Shown one piece after another: positions 34,598 through 44,142 of a DNA stretch of 64,000 nucleotides (positions within the stretch are counted from its first letter, which is position 1; the number at the start of each line of letters is the position of its first letter). The notes under the pieces are model-generated. The model ran no database searches. It was not told the origin of the DNA and saw only the letters and a program-made list of their open reading frames with translations. Location of the stretch: assembly GCA_964605155.1 (NCBI GenBank), contig CAZSAK010000007.1, positions 30,188 through 94,187 of the forward strand, written 5' to 3'. A program made the translations under genes and the position numbers. This DNA comes from CAZSAK01 sp964605155. GTDB lineage: Bacteria; Pseudomonadota; Gammaproteobacteria; SZUA-140.

Positions 34598-35810
34598 AAT
34601 ATCTCTCTGCAATCACTGAGATCAGTTCCCTACCCAGTCTGTCCTTGGATGCGCGCGGCAACCTGACACTGCCGTCCCGCCAAAACACCGTGAGTTCATT
34701 CTCGTCACTTTCGAATCCAATAGCGGACCCTGTGTTCTCGACATTGTCTGTCCAACCGACCTGGTTCGCAGCGATCATGTCCAATGCCTTGGATTCGAGC
34801 TTGACCCTGGCATTGGTCTCGAGATCGTCCGTCTCGGCGGCAAACCCTACCACGAACGGCGGGCGTGCCAGTTTTGTAACCCCGGCAAGAATATCAGGCA
34901 CGGGCTCAAGCTGTAAATTAACCATCGTATCGTGCCTCTTGAGCTTTTGTGCCGCTGCCTGTACCGGTCGATAATCGGCCACCGCCGCCGCGGATACAAA
35001 AATATCATTGTGCGGCGCATGTTGCTGCACCTGTTCCTGCATCTGCGCGGCGCTGCGTACGTGCACATGGTTGACGCGTTCGATGGCGGGCAACGCAACC
35101 GGGCCGCTGACCAGGGTTACTGTTGCACTGGCCTCGGCAGCGGCGCGCGCGATGGCAAAACCCATCCTGCCGGAACTGCGGTTAGAGAGAAATCGTACCG
35201 GATCGATATCCTCCTGCGTGGGTCCGGCGCTCACCAGCACCCGCACTCCGCTGAGTGTCCCGGGCTGAAACATACCGATGATGTGTCCGATCAACTCCAG
35301 AGGCTCAAGCATCCTCCCCGGACCGGTTTCACCGCAGGCCTGGTCACCCGTAGCCGGTCCCCAGACATGCACACCTCTTTGTTTCAAGCGTTCCACATTG
35401 TCCTGCGTTGCGACATTGGACCACATCAGCTGATTCATGGCTGGCGCCAGGGCAATCGGAGCCGCGCAGGCAAGACACAGGGTGGACAGCAGGTCATCCG
35501 CCAGCCCGTGTGTCAGTCGGGCGATAAAGTTCGCGCTGGCCGGGGCGATGACGATGATGTCGGCCCAGCGCCCGAGCGCGATATGTCCCATGCGTGCCTC
35601 TTCATCGGCATCCAGCAGATGGGTATGCACGGGACGGCCGGACAAGGCCTGCATGGTCAACGGAGTGATAAAATCCGTCGCCGCTGCGGTCATCACCACC
35701 CGGACCTCGGCGCCGGCCTCCTTCAGCCGCCTGACAAGGTCGGCACTTTTATAGGCTGCAATACTGCCGGTAATCCCGAGCAGGATACGTTTATTTTCCA
35801 GTCGATTCAT
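34569..35810 (-). CDS. coaBC: Bifunctional phosphopantothenoylcysteine decarboxylase/synthetase CoaBC
   Basis: A 413-residue fusion enzyme of CoA synthesis. The N-terminal flavoprotein CoaC half shows GITGSIAAYKS (residues 13-23), PASANFIARLTHGLADDLL (about 91-109) and PAMNQLMW (about 123-130). The C-terminal CoaB half (from about 190) shows SAGPTQEDIDPVRFLSNRSS and a KLKR segment, and uses CTP to join phosphopantothenate with cysteine. It is divergent from radC across 102 bp. Its 3' end overlaps dut. Confidence 0.97.
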   Translation of the reverse strand: MNRLENKRILLGITGSIAAYKSADLVRRLKEAGAEVRVVMTAAATDFITPLTMQALSGRPVHTHLLDADEEARMGHIALGRWADIIVIAPASANFIARLTHGLADDLLSTLCLACAAPIALAPAMNQLMWSNVATQDNVERLKQRGVHVWGPATGDQACGETGPGRMLEPLELIGHIIGMFQPGTLSGVRVLVSAGPTQEDIDPVRFLSNRSSGRMGFAIARAAAEASATVTLVSGPVALPAIERVNHVHVRSAAQMQEQVQQHAPHNDIFVSAAAVADYRPVQAAAQKLKRHDTMVNLQLEPVPDILAGVTKLARPPFVVGFAAETDDLETNARVKLESKALDMIAANQVGWTDNVENTGSAIGFESDENELTVFWRDGSVRLPRASKDRLGRELISVIAERYYAKNRTQDS

Positions 35811-35912
35811 GTAAGATAGGCACTCCTCCCGCCTGAACTACGCAGACAGCGTAAATTAACATTTAACACCCTGATATTCTAATTGATTCGTTGTTTTTGA
35901 AGGAGAATTCCG

Positions 35913-36587
35913 ATGCCGATCACCGATTGGCCGGCCCAGGAGCGTCCCCGCGAGAAACTCAGGTTGCGTGGACCGCAGGCCCTCTCCGACGCCGAACTGC
36001 TGGCGATCTTTCTGCGCACCGGTATCCGCGGCAAGACCGCCGTCGATCTGGCGCGTGAACTGCTGAGCGAATACGGCAGTCTACGCAACCTGTTGCAGGC
36101 CGATTATCAACGTTTCTGCCGCAGTCCCGGCCTGGGGATGGCCAAATACAGTCAACTGCAGGCGGTGCTCGAGATGGGTAAACGCCATTTGCGCGAAACG
36201 CTGCACCGGGGTGACGCGCTCAGCAATCCCGACGCTACCCGCCGCTTTCTGATCGGTGCCCTGCGCGATCGTTCCTACGAGGTGTTCGCCTGCCTGTTTA
36301 TGGATAATCGCCACCGCGTGATCTGTTTCGAGGAGATGTTTCGCGGCACTATCGACGGTGCCAGCGTCCATCCCCGCGAGATCGTCAAGCAGGCCCTTGC
36401 GCATAACGCCGCGGCCGTCATCCTCGCCCACAACCACCCTTCCGGGGTTGCTGAACCCAGCCACGCAGACAAGGCACTCACACGACGGCTCAAGGATGCG
36501 CTGAGCCTGGTGGATATCCGTGTACTGGATCATTTTATCGTCGGCGATGGCCAGACCCTCTCATTTGCCGAAACCGGACTGATATAG
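35913..36587 (+). CDS. radC: RadC/YeeS-type JAB protein
   Basis: A 224-residue RadC protein. The N-terminal half has helix-hairpin-helix character (RLRGPQALSDAELLAIFLRTG near residues 17-37, and SRSPGLG-type hairpin CRSPGLGMAK near 69). The C-terminal half is a JAB/MPN domain with VILAHNHPSG and the following Ser and Asp, a complete zinc metalloprotease motif. Despite the name, a role in DNA repair is not established. AGGAG precedes the ATG at 35913. It lies directly before rpmB-rpmG, the conserved order. Confidence 0.94.
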   Translation: MPITDWPAQERPREKLRLRGPQALSDAELLAIFLRTGIRGKTAVDLARELLSEYGSLRNLLQADYQRFCRSPGLGMAKYSQLQAVLEMGKRHLRETLHRGDALSNPDATRRFLIGALRDRSYEVFACLFMDNRHRVICFEEMFRGTIDGASVHPREIVKQALAHNAAAVILAHNHPSGVAEPSHADKALTRRLKDALSLVDIRVLDHFIVGDGQTLSFAETGLI

Positions 36588-36657
36588 CGGTTGTTTCCGT
36601 AACGGTGAATAATTCAGCGATTTCATTGTATTAAACGGCCATTGCGACGGACACGCC

Positions 36658-36686
36658 TTGTCATCAAGAGACGTTTTTGGTATAAA
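36658..36686 (+). promoter_or_regulatory. Candidate sigma-70 promoter for rpmB-rpmG
   Basis: TTGTCA (36658-36663, 5 of 6) and TATAAA (36681-36686, 5 of 6) are separated by 17 bp. They lie about 38 bp upstream of the rpmB ATG. This promoter fits the high expression expected of ribosomal protein genes. Confidence 0.7.
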
Positions 36687-36723
36687 TCACGCTCCATTTC
36701 AGATTGCATTGCGGAGTTCAAGC

Positions 36724-36960
36724 ATGTCCAGGGTTTGCCAGGTAACAGGAAAACGGCCAATGAGCGGGAATAATGTTTCCCATGCCAACAACAAGACGCG
36801 GCGGCGTTTTCTGCCCAATCTGCAGACCCATCGTTTCTGGGTGGATAGCGAAAATCGCTGGGTGAACCTGCGCGTCAGCACCAAGGGCCTGCGTATCATC
36901 GACAAGACCGGTATCGACAAGGTGCTGAAGGATATCAGGCGCCGCGGCGAGAAGGTGTAA
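36724..36960 (+). CDS. rpmB: 50S ribosomal protein L28
   Basis: A 78-residue L28 protein: SRVCQVTGKRPMSGNNVSHA at the start, then KTRRRFLPNLQTHRFW, and a basic C-terminus. It is part of the large ribosomal subunit. The ATG at 36724 gives the standard N-terminus; a longer reading from 36658 would cover the promoter and is discarded. rpmG follows after 12 bp. Confidence 0.98.
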   Translation: MSRVCQVTGKRPMSGNNVSHANNKTRRRFLPNLQTHRFWVDSENRWVNLRVSTKGLRIIDKTGIDKVLKDIRRRGEKV

Positions 36961-36972
36961 GGAGTATTCATC

Positions 36973-37128
36973 ATGCGGGATAAAATCAAACTTGTATCGA
37001 GCGCCGGTACAGGACACTATTACACCACCACCAAAAACAAGCGCACCATGCCTGAAAAGATGGAGATCAAGAAGTTTGACCCGGTGGTGCGCAAGCACGT
37101 GATCTACAAAGAAGCCAAGATCAAATAA
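36973..37128 (+). CDS. rpmG: 50S ribosomal protein L33
   Basis: A 51-residue L33 protein beginning MRDKIKLVSSAGTGHYYT, with TTKNKRTMPEKMEIKKFDP in the middle and a Lys-rich end. It is the zinc-independent form, because the CxxC pairs are absent. GGAG lies 9-12 bases before the ATG. It is the second gene of the rpmB-rpmG operon and is followed by a strong terminator. Confidence 0.98.
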   Translation: MRDKIKLVSSAGTGHYYTTTKNKRTMPEKMEIKKFDPVVRKHVIYKEAKIK

Positions 37129-37174
37129 TTATTAAAAGCTCCTTTTATTGCGATTTCTGTTGCTTGTTAAGGAT

Positions 37175-37207
37175 AATAAAAAACCCGCTGGTCGCGGGTT
37201 TTTTATT
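37175..37207. terminator. Bidirectional rho-independent terminator
   Basis: An A-rich arm plus CCCGC (to 37188) pairs with GCGGG plus a T-rich arm (37194-37207) around a TGGTC loop, giving about 14 base pairs. The A and T tracts make it effective on both strands: after rpmG and after the convergent desaturase gene. Confidence 0.93.
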
Positions 37208-37226
37208 TTGATGCGATGGCGGTGTC

Positions 37227-38411
37227 TTATGCCGTTGCCGGCCGCAACGAGTAACCTCGAATTATCCGCACAAAGTCCTGCAAGGCCTTGATGCCGGTTG
37301 CCTCGGCCTCCCTGCACCATTCCTGCAAGGCGTGCAACAGATGCTCGTTGGATGCCGCAGAACGTTTCCAGATATCCTGCAACTGCTGTTTATAGCGATA
37401 AGCGGTGTGCAATGTCGCACTGTGGCTCAACAGTGTTTCAAGCCGCTCTCTGGCCGAGTCATCAATCTGTGACTCTTCACGCACCAGCAGGCGGCGGGTC
37501 TTTTTAAGCAGGTTACGATAGGTGTTGTCCACCGCGTTGCGCATCTCGTCACGGTGCACGCGGGCCAGTACCACACGCTTGTAGTTTGCCATGACCTGAA
37601 AACGGCTGTTGATGATGGCCTTAAGGGTATCCATATCGATCGCGGATTTGGCCGGATTGAGAACCGGTTTCGGCGCGACCTTCTTGACCTTGGCCAGTCT
37701 TAAGATCTCGAACAGTCGTATATACATCCAGCCGATATCGAACTCCCACCATTTCGAGGACAGCTTGGCGGATGAGGCATAGGTATGGTGATTGTTATGT
37801 AATTCCTCGCCACCGATCAGTATTCCCCACGGAACGATGTTGGTGGATGCATCCTGTACCTCATAATTGCGGTAGCCCCACCAGTGTCCGACGCCGTTGA
37901 TCACACCGGCCGCGAAGAACGGGATCCATAACATCTGTATGGCCCACACGGTAATCCCGGGGATACCGAACAATAACAGGTTGATGGCGAGCATCACCAC
38001 CAGCCCCTTGCTTGACAACGGTGAATAGAGATGGCGTTCCAGCCAGTCGTTCGGGGTGCCGTAACCGTATTTTTCCAGCGTCTTGGGATTGCCCGCCTCT
38101 GCGCGGTACAGTTCTGCACCTTCGAATAATACTTTTTTGATGCCGAAGATCTGCGGACTGTGTGGATCCTCCTCGGTCTCAACCTTGGCGTGATGCTTGC
38201 GGTGAATCGCGACCCATGCCTTGGTCTCCATACCAGTGGTCAACCACAACCACAACCGGAAAAAGTGACTAATAAAGGGATGAATGTCGAGGGCTCGGTG
38301 AGCCTGTGATCGGTGCAAAAAAACGGTGACTGCAATAATTGTTATATGTGTCAGAACGAGTGTTGTTGCAACCAGCTCCCATAGTGAAAGATTTAATATC
38401 CCGTTTAACAT
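37227..38411 (-). CDS. Membrane fatty-acid (acyl-CoA/phospholipid) desaturase, DesA-like
   Basis: A 394-residue integral-membrane di-iron desaturase. Histidine boxes are HRSQAHR (residues 33-39), HRKHH (about 69-73) and HNNHH (about 206-210), with four or so hydrophobic segments. It would introduce a delta-9 double bond into acyl chains to tune membrane fluidity; Pseudomonas DesA is of the same length. The roughly 130-residue C-terminal extension is helical, and its last part (LLHALQEWCREAEATGI onwards) resembles the C-terminal tail of ISL3-family transposases, a similarity I recall for this desaturase group. It is convergent with rpmG. Confidence 0.9.
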   Translation of the reverse strand: MLNGILNLSLWELVATTLVLTHITIIAVTVFLHRSQAHRALDIHPFISHFFRLWLWLTTGMETKAWVAIHRKHHAKVETEEDPHSPQIFGIKKVLFEGAELYRAEAGNPKTLEKYGYGTPNDWLERHLYSPLSSKGLVVMLAINLLLFGIPGITVWAIQMLWIPFFAAGVINGVGHWWGYRNYEVQDASTNIVPWGILIGGEELHNNHHTYASSAKLSSKWWEFDIGWMYIRLFEILRLAKVKKVAPKPVLNPAKSAIDMDTLKAIINSRFQVMANYKRVVLARVHRDEMRNAVDNTYRNLLKKTRRLLVREESQIDDSARERLETLLSHSATLHTAYRYKQQLQDIWKRSAASNEHLLHALQEWCREAEATGIKALQDFVRIIRGYSLRPATA

Positions 38412-38565
38412 CCAGATGGTGGCCTCCCGTTTATCTTATCAGGTGTCATCCTGCCTATTACCGTATGGTAAATCAAGCCCGTATGACCGGTAACTATACC
38501 TACTATATATAGGCTGTGTGACTCAATCACAATCAAAACCATTATAGCTTATGATAAACAATGTG

Positions 38566-39786
38566 TTAGCTACGGTATTCGGCATTGATCCTGACATAGT
38601 CATAGGAAAAATCGCAGGTCCACACCCGTGTCAGTTGTTGTCCTCGGCCGAGCTCGACACGAATGGTAATCTCATCGCGCTTCATGACCATGACACCTTG
38701 CTGTTCTTGATAATCCCTGCATCGCTGCCCTGCATCGACGATACAGACCTCATCGAGATAGATGGCAATCCCGTTCACGTCCAGATCCGCGATACCTGCC
38801 CGACCGACGGCGGCCAGGATACGTCCCCAGTTCGGGTCGCTGGCGAAAAACGCGGTTTTGACCAGAGGCGAATGGGCGATCGTATAGGCAACCAGACGTG
38901 CCTCAGCTTCGCTACCCGCTTGTGTCACCTCGACGGTGATGAACTTGGTGGCGCCTTCACCGTCACGTATGATCGCCTGCGCCAGTTCGATACACACGTC
39001 CGTAACCGCAGCCTGGAATGCGGCAAAGGCCTCACTGTTCGCTTGCAGCAGTGGCGCATCCGACCTGCCGGTTGCCACCAGCACACAGGCGTCGTTGGTC
39101 GAGGTATCGCCGTCGACAGTAATGCTGTTGAATGAGGCCGCGACAGCACTGACAAGGCAATGCTGCAACAACTGCCGTTCGATCCTTGCATCGGTTGCGA
39201 CATAGGCCAGCATGGTCGCCATGTCGGGACGGATCATGCCTGAACCCTTGGCGATACCGGTGATGGTGACTGTCTTATCCTGTACCGTGATCTGTCTCGT
39301 CACACCCTTGGGCACGGTATCCGTGGTCATGATCCCATAGGCGGCATCCTGCCAACCTTCGGCTGTGAGGTTATCCAGCGCCCGCTGTAATCCTTTTTCG
39401 ATCACGCCGACCGGCAGAGGTTCACCGATGACGCCCGTAGAAAACGGTAACACCGCTTCAGGCTGGCAACCGGTGATCCCGGCAAGAGCATCACAACAGG
39501 CACGGGCATCGCGGAGACCCTGCTCACCCGTACCGGCGTTGGCATTACCCGAATTGATCAGCAGATAGCGTGGTGAGTGTCGGCTTAAATGTAGTCTCGA
39601 GACAGTCACCGGTGCGGCACAGAAGGCGTTACGGGTAAACACAGCGGCGGTTGTTGCCCGCTCACAGATCTCGAGCAACACCAGGTCGCGGCGACCTGAA
39701 GCCTTGATACCCGCCGAGATTGCACTAAGTCGAATACCCTCCACTGTATGCAGGGTCGACAAATGTTCAGAAAGTCCAACTGCCAT
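38566..39786 (-). CDS. argJ: Bifunctional ornithine acetyltransferase/N-acetylglutamate synthase ArgJ
   Basis: A 406-residue Ntn-type enzyme that recycles acetyl between acetylornithine and glutamate. The self-cleavage site lies in GMIRPDMATMLAY (about residues 187-199), with Thr as the new N-terminal nucleophile of the beta chain. Other marks are NSGNANAGTG (about 78-87) and the C-terminal DLDVNGIAIYLD. With argB in the same window this shows the cyclic arginine pathway. It lies downstream of secA on the same strand, as in Pseudomonas. Confidence 0.96.
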   Translation of the reverse strand: MAVGLSEHLSTLHTVEGIRLSAISAGIKASGRRDLVLLEICERATTAAVFTRNAFCAAPVTVSRLHLSRHSPRYLLINSGNANAGTGEQGLRDARACCDALAGITGCQPEAVLPFSTGVIGEPLPVGVIEKGLQRALDNLTAEGWQDAAYGIMTTDTVPKGVTRQITVQDKTVTITGIAKGSGMIRPDMATMLAYVATDARIERQLLQHCLVSAVAASFNSITVDGDTSTNDACVLVATGRSDAPLLQANSEAFAAFQAAVTDVCIELAQAIIRDGEGATKFITVEVTQAGSEAEARLVAYTIAHSPLVKTAFFASDPNWGRILAAVGRAGIADLDVNGIAIYLDEVCIVDAGQRCRDYQEQQGVMVMKRDEITIRVELGRGQQLTRVWTCDFSYDYVRINAEYRS

Positions 39787-39861
39787 CAGACCGGGTCAAT
39801 TGTTGTACGTTAGCAAGGATCGCGTGTCAGTTTGTCGTGTTACGTGTTGTTATGAGACAGT

Positions 39862-42573
39862 CTACGATATTTTTCCGTGGCACTGCTTGTATTTTTTACC
39901 GGATCCGCACGGACACGGTTCATTGCGTCCTATCTTGCGGCCTTCCCTCATAAACGGGGTTTGTTGCTCTTGTGGTTGTTGCTCTTGTGGTTGTTGCGGT
40001 TCCTCTTCACCCATAGCAGTGGCACTGGCATGCTGATACTGCATCGGGGCCTTTGAACGCCGTTGTTCCTCCACGGCCTTGACGTCTGCCTCGGCCTTGA
40101 CCTGAACCCGTGAGAGGATTCCGATCACCTCGTGCTTGATCCTCTCGAGCATTTGCGAAAACATCTCGAAGGCCTCGCGCTTGTATTCCTGTTTGGGATT
40201 TTTTTGTGCATAACCGCGCAGGTGAATACCCTGGCGCAGATGATCCATGGCTGCCAGATGATCCTTCCACTGGCTGTCGAGAACCTGCAGCATGACGGCC
40301 TTCTCGAAATGGCGCATCACCTCGCTACTGGCCATTTGTTCCTTTGCATCATAGGCCTTTTCGATTTCTTCCTGGATACGCTGACGCAGGGTCTCTTCAT
40401 GCAGCGAATCATCTGTCTCCAGCCACTGCATAACGGGCAGACGGAGGACAAACTCGTTTTCAAGCGCCTCTTCGAGTCCAGGCACATCCCACTGTTCATC
40501 GAGACTCTGGGGCGGGATGTAGTTGTCGATAACACTATCGATGATATCTTTTCTGATTGTCTTGATAGTCTCTGATATATCATCCGAGGCCATCAATTCG
40601 TTACGCTGTTCATAGATCACCCGGCGCTGATCGTTGGCAACATCATCATACTCGAGCAACTGTTTGCGGATGTCGAAGTTGTGCCCCTCCACCTTACGCT
40701 GGGCATTCTCGATCGCCTTGGTCACCCATGGATGCTCAATCGCCTCGCCTTCCTGCATTCCGAGCTTCTGCATCAGCACTGACACACGTTCGGAGGCGAA
40801 GATTCGCATCAGGTTATCCTGCAATGACAGATAAAACCGGCTCGATCCCGGATCTCCCTGACGGCCCGAACGGCCGCGCAGCTGATTATCGATGCGGCGT
40901 GACTCATGGCGTTCCGTACCGATGATATGCAGGCCGCCGTTCTTCAGCACCTCATCATGACGCTGCTGCCATGCAACGGTGATGTTCTCTCTGTTTCTCT
41001 CATCGGCATCATGGTGAGTAGCAAGTTCAGCATCAAGACTGCCGCCCAGTACGATATCGGTACCACGGCCCGCCATATTGGTGGCGATGGTGACTACGCC
41101 GGGCCGACCGGCCTGCGCGACGATCTCCGCCTCACGCGCATGCTGCTTGGCATTGAGGACTTCATGCCTGATCTTATCCTTGTTCAGCAGATTCGACAGG
41201 TACTCGGAGGTATCGATCGAGGTGGTACCCACCAGCACGGGCTGCCCGCGCTGGTGACAATCCTTGATGTCCTCGATGATCGCTGCGAACTTCTCCTTGG
41301 CGGTCAGATATACCAGGTCGCCGTGATCCTTGCGGATCATCGGCTTGTGCGTCGGGATCACCACGACCTCCAGACCATATATCTGCTGGAATTCAAACGC
41401 CTCGGTATCGGCGGTACCCGTCATTCCGGATAGCTTGTCATACATCCTGAAATAATTCTGGAAGGTGATCGATGCCAGCGTCTGGTTTTCCATCTGGATC
41501 GGGACGCCTTCCTTGGCCTCGACCGCCTGATGCAGGCCGTCGGACCAGCGCCGGCCCGGCATGGTTCGGCCGGTGAACTCGTCGACGATCACCACCTCGT
41601 TGTCTTGCACGATATAGTCGACATCGCGCTGGAAAAGAACATGCGCCCTCAACGCCGCATTCAGGTGATGCATCAGCTTGATATTGGCCGCATCGTACAG
41701 GCTCTCGCCTTCCTTGAGCAGGCCGGCGGACAGCAACAGATCCTCGACGTGCTGGTGGCCTTCTTCTGTGAGGTAGATCTGCTTGGCCTTTTCATCGACG
41801 GAGAAATCTCCCGGCCCGTCTTCGGTCTCCTGTTGTTGCAACTTTGGAATCTGTTTGTTGATCTTGTCATACAGGTCCGAGCTATCATCCACGGGACCCG
41901 AAATGATCAGTGGCGTACGCGCTTCATCGATGAGGATCGAGTCCACTTCATCGACGATTGCAAAATTCAGTCCGCGCTGAGCCTTGTCCTCCATGCGAAA
42001 GGCCATGTTGTCGCGCAAATAGTCGAATCCATACTCGTTATTGGTGCCGTAGGTGATATCAGCGGCATAGGCGGCGCGCTTCTGCTCCGAACTCTGGCCG
42101 GACAGGATCACGCCGGTAGTCATGCCAAGAAATTCATAGATCCTGCCCATCCACTGCGCATCGCGACTGGCCAGGTAATCGTTCACCGTCACCACGTGCA
42201 CGCCCTTTCCGGACAAGGCATTGAGGTAGGCGGCAAGGGTCGCCACCAGGGTCTTGCCTTCGCCGGTACGCATCTCTGCGATCTTGCCCTGATGCAGCAC
42301 CATACCGCCGATGAGCTGGACATCAAAATGGCGCATGTTGAGCACACGTTTGCCAGCTTCGCGGACGTTGGCGAACGCCTCGGGGATCAGATCGTCGAGC
42401 GATTCTCCGTCTGCAATCCGGCGACGAAATTCATCGGTTTTTTCGCGCATCGCTTCGTCGGTAAGGCCGGAGAACTCGGACTCAAGGGAGTTGGTCTTTT
42501 CCACCACCGTGCGCATGCGCTTGAGCAGGCGATCATTGCGACTGCCGAATATTTTACTGAGTAGCTTTGCCAT
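39862..42573 (-). CDS. secA: Preprotein translocase ATPase SecA
   Basis: A 903-residue motor that drives preproteins through SecYEG. Walker A is RTGEGKT (about residues 103-109). DEVDSILIDEARTPLIISG (about 207-225), MAGRGTDI and QLRGRSGRQGDPGSS are all present. The C-terminus has a Gln/Pro/Glu linker and a complete zinc motif CPCGSGKKYKQCH for SecB binding. Length is normal. The linker contains a DNA-level 15-bp duplication. It is flanked by argJ and the M23 peptidase gene. Confidence 0.98.
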   Translation of the reverse strand: MAKLLSKIFGSRNDRLLKRMRTVVEKTNSLESEFSGLTDEAMREKTDEFRRRIADGESLDDLIPEAFANVREAGKRVLNMRHFDVQLIGGMVLHQGKIAEMRTGEGKTLVATLAAYLNALSGKGVHVVTVNDYLASRDAQWMGRIYEFLGMTTGVILSGQSSEQKRAAYAADITYGTNNEYGFDYLRDNMAFRMEDKAQRGLNFAIVDEVDSILIDEARTPLIISGPVDDSSDLYDKINKQIPKLQQQETEDGPGDFSVDEKAKQIYLTEEGHQHVEDLLLSAGLLKEGESLYDAANIKLMHHLNAALRAHVLFQRDVDYIVQDNEVVIVDEFTGRTMPGRRWSDGLHQAVEAKEGVPIQMENQTLASITFQNYFRMYDKLSGMTGTADTEAFEFQQIYGLEVVVIPTHKPMIRKDHGDLVYLTAKEKFAAIIEDIKDCHQRGQPVLVGTTSIDTSEYLSNLLNKDKIRHEVLNAKQHAREAEIVAQAGRPGVVTIATNMAGRGTDIVLGGSLDAELATHHDADERNRENITVAWQQRHDEVLKNGGLHIIGTERHESRRIDNQLRGRSGRQGDPGSSRFYLSLQDNLMRIFASERVSVLMQKLGMQEGEAIEHPWVTKAIENAQRKVEGHNFDIRKQLLEYDDVANDQRRVIYEQRNELMASDDISETIKTIRKDIIDSVIDNYIPPQSLDEQWDVPGLEEALENEFVLRLPVMQWLETDDSLHEETLRQRIQEEIEKAYDAKEQMASSEVMRHFEKAVMLQVLDSQWKDHLAAMDHLRQGIHLRGYAQKNPKQEYKREAFEMFSQMLERIKHEVIGILSRVQVKAEADVKAVEEQRRSKAPMQYQHASATAMGEEEPQQPQEQQPQEQQTPFMREGRKIGRNEPCPCGSGKKYKQCHGKIS
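39964..39993 (-). repeat. 15-bp tandem duplication inside secA
   Basis: Two identical 15-bp units (39964-39978, 39979-39993) encode a duplicated Gln-Gln-Pro-Gln-Glu in the flexible linker ahead of the SecA zinc motif. It is in frame, so it changes only linker length. Confidence 0.85.
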
Positions 42574-42650
42574 TTATATAACTATACGACACCGGTATCG
42601 ACAGTGAAATCGTAAATGAGCATCAGGACAGAAGTGAAATGGGCGAGCAC

Positions 42651-43574
42651 TCAGCGTGCTGCATAGACAAATTTAGCTGGATCTATGACTCGACCTTTGT
42701 AATGGACTTCAAAATGTACATGAGGGCCGGTTGAACGCCCGGTGCTGCCCATCAGCGCCACACGTTCACCTTTCTTGACGGTATCACCGACCTTGACCAG
42801 CAGTTTCTGGTTGTGGCCGTATCGTGTCACGTAACCGTTGCCGTGATTGATTTCAATCATCTTGCCGTAACCGTATCGGTCTGCGGCCCAGGTGACGACA
42901 CCGGAAGCGACTGCGATGACATCGGAGCCCAGTTTGCCGGCGAAATCAATACCTTCATGCCGTTCCTGCAGACCGGTGAAGGGATCGGTACGCATCCCGA
43001 AATAGGAAGATATCCAGCCACTCTTGATCGGCCGACCGGATGGCACGATCTCATCCTGCAGGCTGCTGTCCATATAAAAGGATTCCATTACGCGCAATTG
43101 TTGTTCCCGGTCATCCAGCTGCGCCGCGAGTCGTTCCAGGGACTGCATGAAATCGGGTATTACAATCTCCTGTGACGGGACAGTCTCGCTGACCGGGCCG
43201 CCTTGCGCGGGCGGGTTGCTGAAATCGAATTCGCCCTTGTCGAGCTTGGCAATGTCCGCCAGTCTCTGGCCCAAGGCGTTGAGGCGTATGGTCTGTGCCT
43301 GTAACTGTCCCAGCCGCACGGCCATGGCGTCCATGGTCTCGTGGGCCTTTTTCGATGCCTGGGCAATCGCGTCCCGCTGGCGTTGCATCTCTTGTTGCCA
43401 GTCATCCGGCAGCAACTGGTTCTGGGCGCTGAGCCTGCCAAACTGATAACCGGCGTAGAGGACGAGGGTGGGGATTAATACAAACAGCAGGCCGAGTAAT
43501 GCGATCACCTGACGGCGGCTGACATTATAGCAGGCTGGTTTTTTAGAATTTTTTGTAAATAGTATGATGTTCAT
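42651..43574 (-). CDS. M23 (LytM-type) peptidoglycan endopeptidase, membrane-anchored
   Basis: A 307-residue protein with a short cytoplasmic N-terminus, one membrane segment (about 23-43), a coiled-coil region (about 58-110) and a C-terminal LytM domain (about 180-300). The zinc ligands are His206 and Asp210 in RHEGIDFAG and His287 in GPHVHFE, so it looks catalytically competent. It should cut peptide cross-links in the periplasm, or regulate division or morphogenesis. It lies upstream of secA on the same strand and is divergent from dciA; the same gene order occurs in Pseudomonas. Confidence 0.92.
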   Translation of the reverse strand: MNIILFTKNSKKPACYNVSRRQVIALLGLLFVLIPTLVLYAGYQFGRLSAQNQLLPDDWQQEMQRQRDAIAQASKKAHETMDAMAVRLGQLQAQTIRLNALGQRLADIAKLDKGEFDFSNPPAQGGPVSETVPSQEIVIPDFMQSLERLAAQLDDREQQLRVMESFYMDSSLQDEIVPSGRPIKSGWISSYFGMRTDPFTGLQERHEGIDFAGKLGSDVIAVASGVVTWAADRYGYGKMIEINHGNGYVTRYGHNQKLLVKVGDTVKKGERVALMGSTGRSTGPHVHFEVHYKGRVIDPAKFVYAAR

Positions 43575-43645
43575 CTATGCTTTCCATAATAACATGCATC
43601 TATTATGCTGCCAGTCTTAATGTCTCGTCAGCCATTTCATTGACA

Positions 43646-44116
43646 ATGCAATCTCCAAAGCACGTTATTCAATTACTCACCGGACCATCGAGCACGCTGC
43701 ATCAGCTCGTCGACCGCTGCTCTCAGCTGCAGCGCCTGACACGACTGGTCCGGGATTTTCTCCCTGCTCCGCTCAATCAACATTGTCAGGCAGCCAACAT
43801 CAGAGATCAACAACTTGTCATGCATACCGATTCATCCACCTGGGCTACCCTGCTGCACTACCAGTCATCGGAACTGCTGCACTTTCTGAGACAACAACCT
43901 GGTCTTGAATATATTAGCAATATCCGCACCAGGATTTGTCCGCGTCCTCAGGAGACCCCTGCTATAGATGCAATGGATTCTTCGTCCTCGAATCTGTCGG
44001 GAAGCACAGCCACCCTCATCGGCAACCTTGCTGACAGCATGTCAAATCCGGCGCTGAAAAAGGCCTTGCAACGCCTTGCCGCCAAGCGTCCGTCCGGTGA
44101 TTCTTCGGTGGAATAA
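43646..44116 (+). CDS. dciA: DUF721 family protein, DciA-like (DnaB helicase operation)
   Basis: A 156-residue protein of the DUF721/DciA family. In bacteria lacking DnaC-type loaders DciA helps load or operate the DnaB helicase. The N-terminal segment LVDRCSQLQRLTRLVRDFLPAPLNQHCQAANIRD, followed by strands LVMHTDSSTWATLL and a LRQQPGLEYISNIRTRI segment, is the KH-like core of the family. The C-terminal third is Ser-rich with a terminal helix. The ATG at 43646 gives the usual start; the upstream extension from 43577 is unlike the family. It is convergent with lpxC. Confidence 0.82.
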   Translation: MQSPKHVIQLLTGPSSTLHQLVDRCSQLQRLTRLVRDFLPAPLNQHCQAANIRDQQLVMHTDSSTWATLLHYQSSELLHFLRQQPGLEYISNIRTRICPRPQETPAIDAMDSSSSNLSGSTATLIGNLADSMSNPALKKALQRLAAKRPSGDSSVE

Positions 44117-44142
44117 TCGCGTTTATCGTCCCCGCGGACTGA

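Noticed and set aside
34932..35819. 295-codon plus-strand frame across coaBC
   Set aside because: Antisense to coaBC; composition is that of a shadow frame.
37227..38411. Transposase pseudogene
   Set aside because: Only the C-terminal tail looks transposase-like; all three desaturase histidine boxes are intact and the length matches DesA.
41530..42564. 344-codon plus-strand frame across secA
   Set aside because: Antisense to the N-terminal half of a clear secA; no motif and no ribosome site.
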